In this document: piece by piece, positions 1-5,968 of the stretch | How positions within the stretch are numbered: position 1 is the first letter of the stretch | Layout of the letters: every line of letters starts with the position of its first letter | NCBI GenBank assembly: GCA_947259865.1 | Contig: CAMYNZ010000224.1 | Coordinates: forward strand, 1 to 6,283 | Direction: 5' to 3' | DNA: 6,283 bases | From: an uncultured Desulfobacterales bacterium | GTDB lineage: Bacteria; Desulfobacterota; Desulfobacteria; Desulfobacterales; G020354645 | Notes under the pieces: model-generated | What the model saw: only the letters and a program-made list of their open reading frames with translations | Told to the model about the DNA's origin: nothing | Database searches by the model: none | Position numbers and translations under genes: made by a program

Positions 1-1142
1 CCCTCGGTGGCGGCTTTGCTTTTTCCCAACGCCTGCAGCGCGGCCTTGGATTTTCCCAGCTCCCCCAGCAGTTTTTGCTGATCGGCCAGCAGTTTGTCTT
101 TATCGCCCTCGGCGGCGGCTTTGCTTTTCCCTAATTCCTGCAAGGCGGCCTTGCTTTTTCCCAGTTCACCCCGCAATTTTTGCTGGTTGGCCAGCAGTTT
201 GTCTTTTTGACCTTCGGCCGCATTTTTTTGCTTGGCCAGTCTCAGCAGCCGGCTTTTGCTTTTACCCAGTTCTTCCTTAAGGGCCTGTTGGGCGGAAATT
301 AATTTGCCTCTCTCACCTGCGGAAGCGGCCCTGCCTTGCTCAAGCTCCTGGGACCGTTCCTGGCTTTTACGGAGCTCACCCTGCAAGCGTCTCTGTTCGG
401 CCAAAAGTTTTTCCTTATCCGCAGCAGCGGTTCGCTGATCCTTTTTCAGTGCCAGTAAATGGCCTCTGCTTTTACCCAGCTCCGCTTTGAGCTTTTGTTG
501 AGCAGTTAGAAATTTATCCCTCTGATTAGCGGTAGCCTGTTTGCTTTTTTCAAGCGCCTGCAACTTTGCGCTAGTTTTACCCAGCTCACCCTGCAGCCGG
601 CTCTGAGCCACATAAAGTTTTTGTTTTTCACCAGAGGCCAGCTTATACCTCTTTTCCAAGGCTTCCAGTTTGGTCCTGCTGCGACCCAATTTTTTCACAA
701 GTCTTTTTTGAGCACTTGCCAACTTCTTTTTTTCGGCGACGGCCTCTTTTTTGCCTCTCTCCAGGCTGGCCAATTTTGTCTTGCTTTGACCAAGTTCTTC
801 CTGGAGTTCTTGCTGATCGGCCAATAGCTCACTTTTTTCCGAAGTAAGGGCTTCTTTATCCTGTTCCAAATCCTGCAAATATGCCTGTCTTTGGTCCAAT
901 TCCTTCTGAAGCGCATTTTGTTCGGCTATGAGTTTTTCTTTCTCAGAGGCGACAGCCTCCTTATCCTTTGTGAGAGCCAGAATCCTTTCCTTGGTCTGAT
1001 CCAGTTCTACCTGTAGCATTTTCTGCTCAGCTAAAAATGTTTCCCGGTCAGCGGCAAAGGCCTTGTTGCCCGCTTCCAGAGTCTGTATCTGTTCCCTGGT
1101 TTCAACCAGTTCTCCCTTTAAATTCCGCTGGTTTGCCACAAG
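1..1142 (-). repeat. 105-bp in-frame tandem repeat (35-residue coiled-coil units)
   Basis: Ten complete 105-bp units and most of an eleventh lie head to tail inside the MotB-like gene, with unit starts at 1142, 1037, 932, 827, 722, 617, 512, 407, 302, 197 and 92. Every spacing I checked is exactly 35 codons, that is five heptads with no skip. Key residues per unit are Leu1, Ala3, Gln5, Leu8, Glu11, Leu12, then often Gly-Lys-Ser at 13-15, Leu19, Leu22, Lys26 and Ala28. Hydrophobic positions alternate 4-3 as expected for a left-handed coiled coil. The two units nearest the left edge are the most alike at DNA level (about 15 differences in 92 positions between 1-92 and 106-197, counted by hand). 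Older units nearer the start are much more diverged. Confidence 0.92.
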
Positions 1143-1745
1143 TGTTTCTTTTTCAGCTTCTATGGCGATCTTATCTTTTTCCAGTTGCTGCAGTTTTTGT
1201 TCGCGCTGGGCGAGCAACTCTTTGAAATCCTCAAGTGCATCGGTATGCTTTTCCTCCTGATCGGCCAGCGAGGTCTCAAATTCAGTCTGCTGCTCCTGTG
1301 AGGCGGCTTCTTGTTTTCTGAGTGCAACCACCAAATTTTTATTTTTTTTCTTAACGTGTTCAACAACCGTCTGGTAATTACTGATAAGTTCTTGCTCGTA
1401 TTCCTGTAACGCCTGGGCTTGCTGGTAAAATTTTTCAGCCTCTTGTCTGGTTTGCTTTTCCAGCATCGCCAGTTTCTTTAGAACTTTCTCGTAATCGACC
1501 TCCTGCTGCCCATCTTCATTAACTTGGGCCTGGGCATCGGGAGGAAGTTCGTATGCTTCGAGTTTAGCCTCCAGTTTTTGGGCTTCCAACCGTGAAGAAA
1601 TGGCTTGCAGGCTCAATTGAAGGCTCGATAGCACATAGAGAAACAGAAAGACAAACGCCAGAGCGGCAAATAGGTCACTGTAGGCACTCATGGATGTTTG
1701 CGGAGATTCGACTTCCCTTCTTATTTCATCGTAATCCAGACTCAT
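1..1745 (-). CDS. MotB-like membrane protein with giant repetitive coiled coil (3' end outside window)
   Basis: The frame stays open for 581 codons from ATG at 1745 to the left edge, so the C-terminus is missing. A GGTGA ribosome site lies 6 nt before the ATG. Residues 1-20 are acidic. Residues about 21-46 form one membrane helix starting AYSDLFAALAFVF, which resembles the MotB helix (AYADFMTAMMAFF in E. coli), with Asp24 at the place of the proton-binding Asp32. After a Pro-Pro break at 68-69 the protein is almost all Glu/Lys/Gln/Ala/Leu coiled coil. From residue 202 it is an exact 35-residue repeat, ten full copies plus 30 residues of an eleventh. A MotB/ZorB/TolR-type channel subunit is inferred from the helix; a plain membrane-anchored coiled-coil protein is the alternative. 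Any OmpA-like peptidoglycan-binding domain would lie beyond the window. It appears to be the first gene of its transcript, with no MotA-like gene upstream. Confidence 0.85.
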   Translation of the reverse strand, partial: MSLDYDEIRREVESPQTSMSAYSDLFAALAFVFLFLYVLSSLQLSLQAISSRLEAQKLEAKLEAYELPPDAQAQVNEDGQQEVDYEKVLKKLAMLEKQTRQEAEKFYQQAQALQEYEQELISNYQTVVEHVKKKNKNLVVALRKQEAASQEQQTEFETSLADQEEKHTDALEDFKELLAQREQKLQQLEKDKIAIEAEKETLVANQRNLKGELVETREQIQTLEAGNKAFAADRETFLAEQKMLQVELDQTKERILALTKDKEAVASEKEKLIAEQNALQKELDQRQAYLQDLEQDKEALTSEKSELLADQQELQEELGQSKTKLASLERGKKEAVAEKKKLASAQKRLVKKLGRSRTKLEALEKRYKLASGEKQKLYVAQSRLQGELGKTSAKLQALEKSKQATANQRDKFLTAQQKLKAELGKSRGHLLALKKDQRTAAADKEKLLAEQRRLQGELRKSQERSQELEQGRAASAGERGKLISAQQALKEELGKSKSRLLRLAKQKNAAEGQKDKLLANQQKLRGELGKSKAALQELGKSKAAAEGDKDKLLADQQKLLGELGKSKAALQALGKSKAATE

Positions 1746-1966
1746 ATCGTATCACCATTATTTACGGGTATTGTTTCGAAGATGAAGAACATGCTGACCT
1801 TGGGTCAACCGGTAAAGTTAATATTCGGCCACTTCCCATAATCCTGATATTAAGGGCTTTCCGGCTAAACTAATTTACCAGCTCTAATCGAGGTTACTTA
1901 ACAAGCAGAATATGATGAATCAGGGTGTTATCCCTGAAAAAAATGGCCGCAACTGCTGATATCGTT
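1746..1966 (-). other. Long untranslated leader of the MotB-like gene
   Basis: If the promoter at 1973-2001 is used, transcription starts near 1966 and leaves about 220 nt before the ATG at 1745. The leader holds a perfect 6-bp hairpin at 1920-1937 (TCAGGG, 6-nt loop, CCCTGA). On the transcript a run of seven U precedes that hairpin rather than follows it, so it is not a terminator. I recognise no known riboswitch here. Short reading frames in this stretch lack ribosome sites and look accidental. Confidence 0.45.
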
Positions 1967-1976
1967 TAAAATATCA
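1957..1976. promoter_or_regulatory. Inverted repeat over the -10 box, candidate operator
   Basis: TGATAT (1957-1962) and ATATCA (1971-1976) are perfect inverted 6-mers separated by 8 nt. The dyad overlaps the -10 box and the inferred transcription start, which is where a repressor site would act. A further ATATCA lies on the far side of the promoter near 2021. The region is AT-rich, so a chance palindrome is possible. I cannot name a regulator. Confidence 0.35.
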
Positions 1977-2001
1977 TATAACCCTAAAACCTAATTGTCA
2001 A
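1973..2001 (-). promoter_or_regulatory. Sigma70-type promoter reading toward the MotB-like gene
   Basis: On the minus strand a perfect -35 box TTGACA (2001-1996) is followed after exactly 17 nt by TATGAT (1978-1973), which matches the -10 consensus at five of six positions. This is the best promoter match I found in the window. It points at the MotB-like gene with no other reading frame in between, so that gene is the likely target. A start site near 1966 is inferred. Confidence 0.65.
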
Positions 2002-2280
2002 AATATGTCATATTTTATAGATATCAACACTTTGCCGTTTATTTATTTTTTGATTATTGAGGTATCCGTAACTGCAAAAACCATGCAAACTCAAAAATAT
2101 AAAGGATTTCTATTATTTTCAGATGGATACACCCTGTATGGGTCGATATGCTCAACTATAGAATATATGAAATCCTTTTCACAAAACATAGGAAATTGTT
2201 TTCACACTATGAAAATAATTACCTAGTCGGTGGCAATTGGATATATACTGCTTTTTATAGTTTTTTTAGGGGTTTTCGTA
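2002..2280. other. AT-rich stretch without a supported gene
   Basis: This stretch is strongly AT-rich. Reading frames of 73 and 104 codons starting at 2005 and 2148 on the plus strand lack a Shine-Dalgarno sequence, resemble nothing I know, and have composition typical of translated noncoding DNA. I see no tRNA or known RNA gene. Confidence 0.5.
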
Positions 2281-2291
2281 TTGTATCCGGA

Positions 2292-2330
2292 GATTTGCCA
2301 TCGGTTCTGGCTGTTAACCGACAGCAAATC
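2292..2330. repeat. Strong interrupted inverted repeat
   Basis: GATTTGC (2292-2298) pairs with GCAAATC (2324-2330) and TCGGTT (2301-2306) pairs with AACCGA (2316-2321). A symmetric CA/CA mismatch separates the two stems and the loop is 9 nt. Thirteen perfect pairs in this arrangement are unlikely by chance. There is no adjacent T run on either side, so it is not a standard terminator. Confidence 0.7.
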
Positions 2331-2501
2331 GAGGGGGAAGGGTCCCATTATCAAGACCAACCGGGCGTTGGGCACCCGACTCCGAACGCAAATATCCGAG
2401 CCCTGATGAGCCCCTTTTTTCCCGTTAGCGGGCTTAGCATTGGACCGGGTGAGAATTCTTGACACCCTGTGCGATGTTCTTTGTGGGCCGCAGTGAGTAG
2501 A

Positions 2502-2526
2502 AAGCTTGCAACCGTTGCCCAAGCTT
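2502..2526. repeat. Inverted repeat AAGCTTG/CAAGCTT
   Basis: Seven perfect pairs, AAGCTTG at 2502-2508 and CAAGCTT at 2520-2526, flank an 11-nt loop that contains the palindromic CAAC-C-GTTG. It belongs to the hairpin-dense block downstream of cysK. Its function is unknown. Confidence 0.6.
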
Positions 2527-2558
2527 ATAAAACTTACGCCCTACAAGTGGCTATGCGG

Positions 2559-2577
2559 TGGTTTAGGAATTAAACCA
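2559..2577 (-). terminator. cysK: Weak hairpin just past the cysK stop
   Basis: TGGTTTA (2559-2565) and TAAACCA (2571-2577) form a perfect 7-bp stem with a 5-nt loop, starting 8 nt beyond the cysK stop codon on the minus strand. No U tract follows, so intrinsic termination is doubtful. It may instead protect the 3' end of the cysK mRNA. Confidence 0.3.
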
Positions 2578-2585
2578 AATTGCGT

Positions 2586-3524
2586 TTAGGATTCAGCCTC
2601 TGTTTTAACAAATAGGTCGGTGCTGATATAGCGTTCGCCGGTGCTGGGCAAAACGACCACGATACATTTTCCGGCGGACTCGGATCGTTTGGCGACTTCG
2701 AAGGCGGCCCAGGCCGCCGCACCGGACGATATACCACCGAGGATGCCTTCCAGTTTGGCCAATTGCCGGGCGGTTTCAAAAGAGTCCTCATTGCTTACGG
2801 TGACAATATCATCAATGATGGATTGATCCAGCACATCCGGTACAAATCCGGCGCCGATTCCTTGAATCTTGTGAGGGCCTTTTTGACCGCCGGATAAAAC
2901 CGGAGAATGGGTCGGTTCAACCGCGATAACCCTGAATGACGGTTTGCGGGTTTTAATAACCTGCCCTACGCCTGTGATGGTGCCGCCGGTACCGACACCG
3001 GCTATGAGGATGTCGACCTGACCTTCCGTATCGCGCCATATTTCTTCAGCTGTGGTTTCGCGATGGATTCTGGGATTGGCCGGATTTTTGAACTGATCCG
3101 GCATGAAAGACCCTTTTTCAGATTCCATAATCTCATGGGCTTTTTCAATTGCTCCTTTCATACCCTCTGGCCCCGGTGTGAGTACGAGTTCTGCACCCAG
3201 GTGTGTCAAAAGTTTTCTTCTTTCCATACTCATGGTGTCAGGCATCGTGAGGCAGAGCCGATAGCCTTTGGCGGCGCAGATAAAGGCCAGTGCAATACCG
3301 GTATTGCCGCTGGTCGGCTCCACGATGAGTGTTTTGGGATCGATTAAACCATCTTTTTCTGCTGCCGCAATCATGGATTCCGCAATGCGGTCTTTGACGC
3401 TTCCCAAAGGATTGAAAAATTCCAGCTTGGCAAATATTTGGGCATCCATGCCTTCATTTATTCGGTTGAGTCGCACGAGCGGGGTTGAACCGATCGTACT
3501 GCCGATGGTGGAAAAATATTTCAT
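2586..3524 (-). CDS. cysK: Cysteine synthase (O-acetylserine sulfhydrylase)
   Basis: This cytoplasmic PLP enzyme makes cysteine from O-acetylserine and sulfide. At 312 residues it has normal family length. The PLP lysine is Lys44 in GSVKDR, the substrate-binding loop TSGNTG is at 71-76, the phosphate-binding GTGGT at 178-182, and the pyridine-nitrogen serine is Ser267 in ISSGAA. A strong AAGGAG lies 6 nt before the ATG and fixes the start. It lies downstream of the serine acetyltransferase that makes its substrate, separated by 198 bp containing the heptamer repeat array. The N-terminus reads [11 protein letters not shown], as if the usual short TIGSTP segment carried four extra residues. A CysM or cystathionine-beta-synthase-type activity is possible, but the pairing with the acetyltransferase favours CysK. 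Confidence 0.95.
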   Translation of the reverse strand: MKYFSTIGSTIGSTPLVRLNRINEGMDAQIFAKLEFFNPLGSVKDRIAESMIAAAEKDGLIDPKTLIVEPTSGNTGIALAFICAAKGYRLCLTMPDTMSMERRKLLTHLGAELVLTPGPEGMKGAIEKAHEIMESEKGSFMPDQFKNPANPRIHRETTAEEIWRDTEGQVDILIAGVGTGGTITGVGQVIKTRKPSFRVIAVEPTHSPVLSGGQKGPHKIQGIGAGFVPDVLDQSIIDDIVTVSNEDSFETARQLAKLEGILGGISSGAAAWAAFEVAKRSESAGKCIVVVLPSTGERYISTDLFVKTEAES

Positions 3525-3542
3525 GATTAACTCCTTCTAAGA

Positions 3543-3717
3543 GGTTCAGGGTTCAAGGTTCAACGTTTAAGGTCAAGGTTCAAGGTTCAGGGTTCAGGGT
3601 TCAAGGTTCAGAGTTCAACGTTTAAGGTTCAAAGTTCAAAGTTCGATGTTCAAAGTTAACGCTTCAACGTTAATTTCCTTTTCGAACCCCGAACCCTAAA
3701 CCCTGAACCTTTAACCT
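3543..3717. repeat. Degenerate heptamer array (GGTTCAA type) ending in an inverted block
   Basis: From 3543 to 3674 there are 19 consecutive units of GGTTCAA, GGTTCAG or close variants, all 7 nt long except one 6-nt unit at 3571-3576. The variant CGTTTAA recurs at units 4 and 12, which suggests an older longer period of about eight units. From 3683 to 3717 five units run in the opposite orientation (CGAACCC, CGAACCC, TAAACCC, TGAACCT, TTAACCT). The inverted block can pair with units near 3583-3617, so the intergenic region could fold into one long hairpin. A smaller perfect stem TTAACG/CGTTAA sits at 3656-3673. The array fills nearly the entire gap between the acetyltransferase and cysK. Confidence 0.9.
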
Positions 3718-3722
3718 CTATT

Positions 3723-4673
3723 TTATCTATATTTCAAATGTTGCGGCTCCACCATGATCTTGGAGTCCGGCGGGACGGATTGGGTAATCCAGACGTTACC
3801 CCCAATCACGGAGCGTGCGCCGATGACCGTATCACCGCCCAATATCGTAGCCCCGGCATAAATGATGACATCATCCGCTATGGTGGGATGACGTTTTTTT
3901 CCCCTGAGCAGATGGCAGGCATCTGTTGGAACTGAAAGAGCCCCCAGGGTTACTCCCTGGTATATGCGAACGCTTTTACCAATCTCGGTGGTTTCACCGA
4001 TTACAACACCGGTGCCGTGATCGATAACAAAGCTTTCAGCGATCTCAGCTCCCGGATGAATATCGATACCGGTTTCATTGTGGGCATACTCTGTCATGAT
4101 GCGCGGCAGAAGTGGTACTTCCAACTCAAAGAATTTATGGGCTATGCGGTAGACCGTAATCGCAAAAATACCCGGATAGCTAAATATAATCTCATCATAG
4201 CTTTTTGCAGCCGGATCGCCATCATAGGTTGCCTGTATATCTGTTGCCAGGGTTTTTTGGATGAAGGGAATTGAATCAAGAAATGCCAGGGCAACTTCAT
4301 TGCCACGATCTACACACTCGCTGCAGGGCTGATCATAACGGAAACAATCATGCCGAATGCTCAGGGTAACCTGCCGGGAGATCAGATCAAATAAATCGGA
4401 AACAGACTGACCCAGGTAGTACTTCAGATTGACCGGATCAAGTTTAACCTGGCTGAAATAACCCGGGAACAATATTTCTTTGAGTTTGTCGATTATCCTT
4501 ATAACAGACGCCTTTGACGGGATGGGTTCGTAATCGATATGGGTGAAACATTCGGTTTTATAGCAATTCTTGATGATTTTTTCTGCGATGGCCGGAAGCT
4601 TCTCCTTTAACCGAGAAGTGGACTCAGCGTCTATTTTGCAGGTTGCATCTTTTATTGGCTTATGATTTTTCAT
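3723..4673 (-). CDS. cysE: Serine O-acetyltransferase, long EpsC/SrpH-type
   Basis: It acetylates serine with acetyl-CoA, the first committed step of cysteine synthesis. The N-terminal half (about 20-195) is the helical domain, with TDIQATYDGDPAA at 144-156 matching the E. coli CysE segment carrying a catalytic aspartate. The C-terminal half (about 200-310) is a left-handed beta-helix of hexapeptide repeats. Catalytic residues are Asp218-His219 in IDHGTG and His262 in KRHPTI. At 316 residues it is longer than the 273-residue E. coli enzyme. It has a Cys-rich stretch at 110-120 (C-X6-C-X2-C) and ends LKYR, without the terminal Ile tail used by E. coli CysE to dock in CysK. The start lies 16 nt after the DUF364 stop, with a GGGAG site overlapping that stop, so coupled translation is likely. 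Confidence 0.93.
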   Translation of the reverse strand: MKNHKPIKDATCKIDAESTSRLKEKLPAIAEKIIKNCYKTECFTHIDYEPIPSKASVIRIIDKLKEILFPGYFSQVKLDPVNLKYYLGQSVSDLFDLISRQVTLSIRHDCFRYDQPCSECVDRGNEVALAFLDSIPFIQKTLATDIQATYDGDPAAKSYDEIIFSYPGIFAITVYRIAHKFFELEVPLLPRIMTEYAHNETGIDIHPGAEIAESFVIDHGTGVVIGETTEIGKSVRIYQGVTLGALSVPTDACHLLRGKKRHPTIADDVIIYAGATILGGDTVIGARSVIGGNVWITQSVPPDSKIMVEPQHLKYR

Positions 4674-4689
4674 TGCCAGGTTTACTCCC

Positions 4690-5436
4690 TCAACAAATCA
4701 AATAGGATTTTTTACTGAATTTATGAATATAGCGTGTGCCCAAACCGTGCCGGACCGACTTTAACACCCGGTCTTTTTCAACCGGTACCGTTCCGGCAAG
4801 AATATGAACCGGCAGATGGCTGAATGCTTCAGCCACCATGGGTGTGCTGGGGCCCAAAAGAACGGTCTTTGTCTTGGTGGTCACCTTTTCAAGTATCTCT
4901 TCGGCCGTATTATTCAGTATTGATGTTGAGGTCAAAAACAAAACATCCGCCCAGTTGGACAGTTTTTTGTAAAATAGGTCTTTACTGCCAATTCCGCCAA
5001 ACTCGTCTATTATTTCCAGGCGAGCCTTTTTTTTCTCAAGAATTTTGACCAGGGGTCCAAAATAACCGACCATGGCTGTTTTGGTACCCTCACCCACTTC
5101 TAACGTCTCAAATACGATGTCGTTGTTTCGATCCTCCGGCAGTAAAATTGAATTCTCATAGTTTAACGCATTAATCAGGGCCAGGGCCATACTTCTCTCG
5201 ATCGTATCGCTGCTTTTTATTTTTTCAAGCAGTTGCCCTGCCGGTTTTCCCTCGTAGTCACGATAATCGCCTACCAGAGAACAACCCGATTTGCGGTCGA
5301 AATAGGTATAGGATAAACCCATACCGCCATCCGAGGTGGTAACAGCCGTATATCCCAGTCCCAGCCATAACAGCTCTACGTTTACCCTTTCAGCCTTGTC
5401 CGCGAATAAATTATGGAATCGCTTATTCAACTTCAT
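4690..5436 (-). CDS. DUF4213/DUF364 protein, putative heavy-metal chelation family
   Basis: At 248 residues this matches the usual length of the two-domain DUF4213-DUF364 family, named from structure as putative metal chelators; their reaction is unknown. The N-terminal part (about 15-95) has the glycine-rich segment GYTAVTTSDGGMGLSYT (28-44) and the helix RSMALALINALNYE (81-94). The C-terminal Rossmann-like part has VGYFGPLV (123-130), ADVLFLTSTSILNNT (163-177) and LLGPSTPMV (193-201). There is no signal peptide, so it should be cytoplasmic. A GGGGAG site lies about 9 nt before the ATG. Its close spacing to the serine acetyltransferase suggests a role tied to cysteine or sulfide and metals, but that is inference from position only. 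Confidence 0.85.
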   Translation of the reverse strand: MKLNKRFHNLFADKAERVNVELLWLGLGYTAVTTSDGGMGLSYTYFDRKSGCSLVGDYRDYEGKPAGQLLEKIKSSDTIERSMALALINALNYENSILLPEDRNNDIVFETLEVGEGTKTAMVGYFGPLVKILEKKKARLEIIDEFGGIGSKDLFYKKLSNWADVLFLTSTSILNNTAEEILEKVTTKTKTVLLGPSTPMVAEAFSHLPVHILAGTVPVEKDRVLKSVRHGLGTRYIHKFSKKSYLIC

Positions 5437-5503
5437 TCAGGTAGACTCCCCGCCATTTGAAGAAGGTTTAAAGGTCTTGCGCTAGCAGCCCCTGGCAAAG
5501 GCG

Positions 5504-5520
5504 TATGGTATAACACCATA
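5504..5520 (-). other. Small hairpin between the CMD-like gene and DUF364
   Basis: TATGGT (5504-5509) and ACCATA (5515-5520) form a perfect 6-bp stem with a 5-nt loop, 33 nt past the stop of the CMD-like gene. No U tract follows on the minus strand, so it is at most a weak terminator or processing site. Confidence 0.25.
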
Positions 5521-5553
5521 AAATACTGAAATTAAATCAAATACGTGACATTC

Positions 5554-5868
5554 TTATTTTTGCTTTTCGAGCACTTCCATTACCCAGCCCATTGCGGCTA
5601 TCATGTTCGGAAAACCGGTCGTCGTGAGCCCGAGCAGAACCGTTTGACGGATTTCCGCATCAGATGCACCCGATGCCAGGGCTTTTCGCACAGAAGACAT
5701 GACAGCCCCTTTGGAATTGGAGCCGATGGCAATGCCGAGCTTGATCAGATCCTGAAATTTTTCTTCCAAGGGTCCCGCCTTGCGGCAGGCCTTACCCAAT
5801 TCCTGATACCGGTCCATCAGCTCCGGATACCTAGCGGTGAATTTTTCGTAAATTCTTGGTAAATACAT
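5554..5868 (-). CDS. Carboxymuconolactone decarboxylase/AhpD-fold protein lacking catalytic residues
   Basis: This is a 104-residue all-helical protein of the CMD/AhpD fold, about the size of single-domain members. Diagnostic is the core from about 41 to 80, DLIKLGIAIGSNS followed by ALASGASDAEIRQTVLLG, which matches the family pattern A-L-x-x-G-x-S-x-x-E-I. The AhpD-type C-x-x-C-x-x-x-H site is absent: aligned on Gly67, the positions hold Ser52, Ala55 and Ser59. The only cysteine is Cys28. AhpD-like peroxidase or disulfide chemistry is therefore not expected, and a binding or other role is more likely. A strong AGGAGG lies 4 nt before the ATG. It is upstream of DUF364 by 117 bp, possibly in the same unit. 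Confidence 0.85.
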   Translation of the reverse strand: MYLPRIYEKFTARYPELMDRYQELGKACRKAGPLEEKFQDLIKLGIAIGSNSKGAVMSSVRKALASGASDAEIRQTVLLGLTTTGFPNMIAAMGWVMEVLEKQK

Positions 5869-5938
5869 GGGCCCTCCTTTTTATAATTATAAAATCGCAA
5901 CGCGGTTCCAGCCCGCAGTGGTGTTAGATCAATATTTT

Positions 5939-5968
5939 TCTATAATATCTTATGCTTTGGACCGTCAA
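5939..5968 (-). promoter_or_regulatory. Probable promoter of the CMD-like gene
   Basis: On the minus strand TTGACG (5968-5963) matches the -35 box at five of six positions. It is followed after 17 nt by TTATAG or after 18 nt by TATAGA (5944-5939). It would give a leader of about 65 nt that carries a small GCGG/CCGC stem (5902-5916) and the strong AGGAGG site. It may drive the CMD-like, DUF364, acetyltransferase and cysK genes as one unit, since no equally good promoter is visible between them. Confidence 0.55.

Larger units (their letters stand above)
2281..2580. other. GC-richer, hairpin-dense block; candidate structured RNA or mobile-element remnant
   Basis: Composition changes abruptly at about 2281, from AT-rich to GC-richer. 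At least six possible stem-loops follow: 2292-2330, 2365-2389 (GCGTT/AACGC), 2421-2432 (CCCG, TTAG loop, CGGG), 2447-2467 (GGGTG/CACCC), 2502-2526 and 2559-2577. A 99-codon minus-strand frame (2522-2223) covers most of it, but its product is low-complexity, has no recognisable domain and no clear ribosome site. The block could be a structured RNA, a decayed insertion sequence, or a folded 3' region of the cysK transcript. I cannot assign it to a family. Confidence 0.35.

Noticed and set aside
1920..1937. Hairpin TCAGGG/CCCTGA as an intrinsic terminator.
   Set aside because: The T run precedes the hairpin on the minus strand, and only A residues follow it on the plus strand, so it fits neither direction.
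2394..2440. CTGATGAG followed by a GC stem, as in a hammerhead ribozyme core.
   Set aside because: The required GAAA after stem II and the closing stems are missing.
2005..2462. Plus-strand frames starting at 2005 and 2148.
   Set aside because: No Shine-Dalgarno sequence, strongly AT-driven composition, mutual overlap, and no family resemblance.
2223..2522. Minus-strand frame of 99 codons as a hypothetical protein.
   Set aside because: There is no clear ribosome site, no domain, and the composition reflects the hairpin-rich DNA; it is better explained as noncoding.
2463..2570. Possible 6S RNA: the plus-strand text around GCGATGTTCTTTGTGGGCC and CTATGCGGTGG vaguely recalls its closing arms.
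   Set aside because: The two arms do not pair convincingly with each other, the length between them is well below the usual 180 nt, and the hairpin at 2502-2526 has no counterpart I can place.
3543..3717. CRISPR array.
   Set aside because: Units are contiguous 7-mers without spacers, and no cas genes are present.
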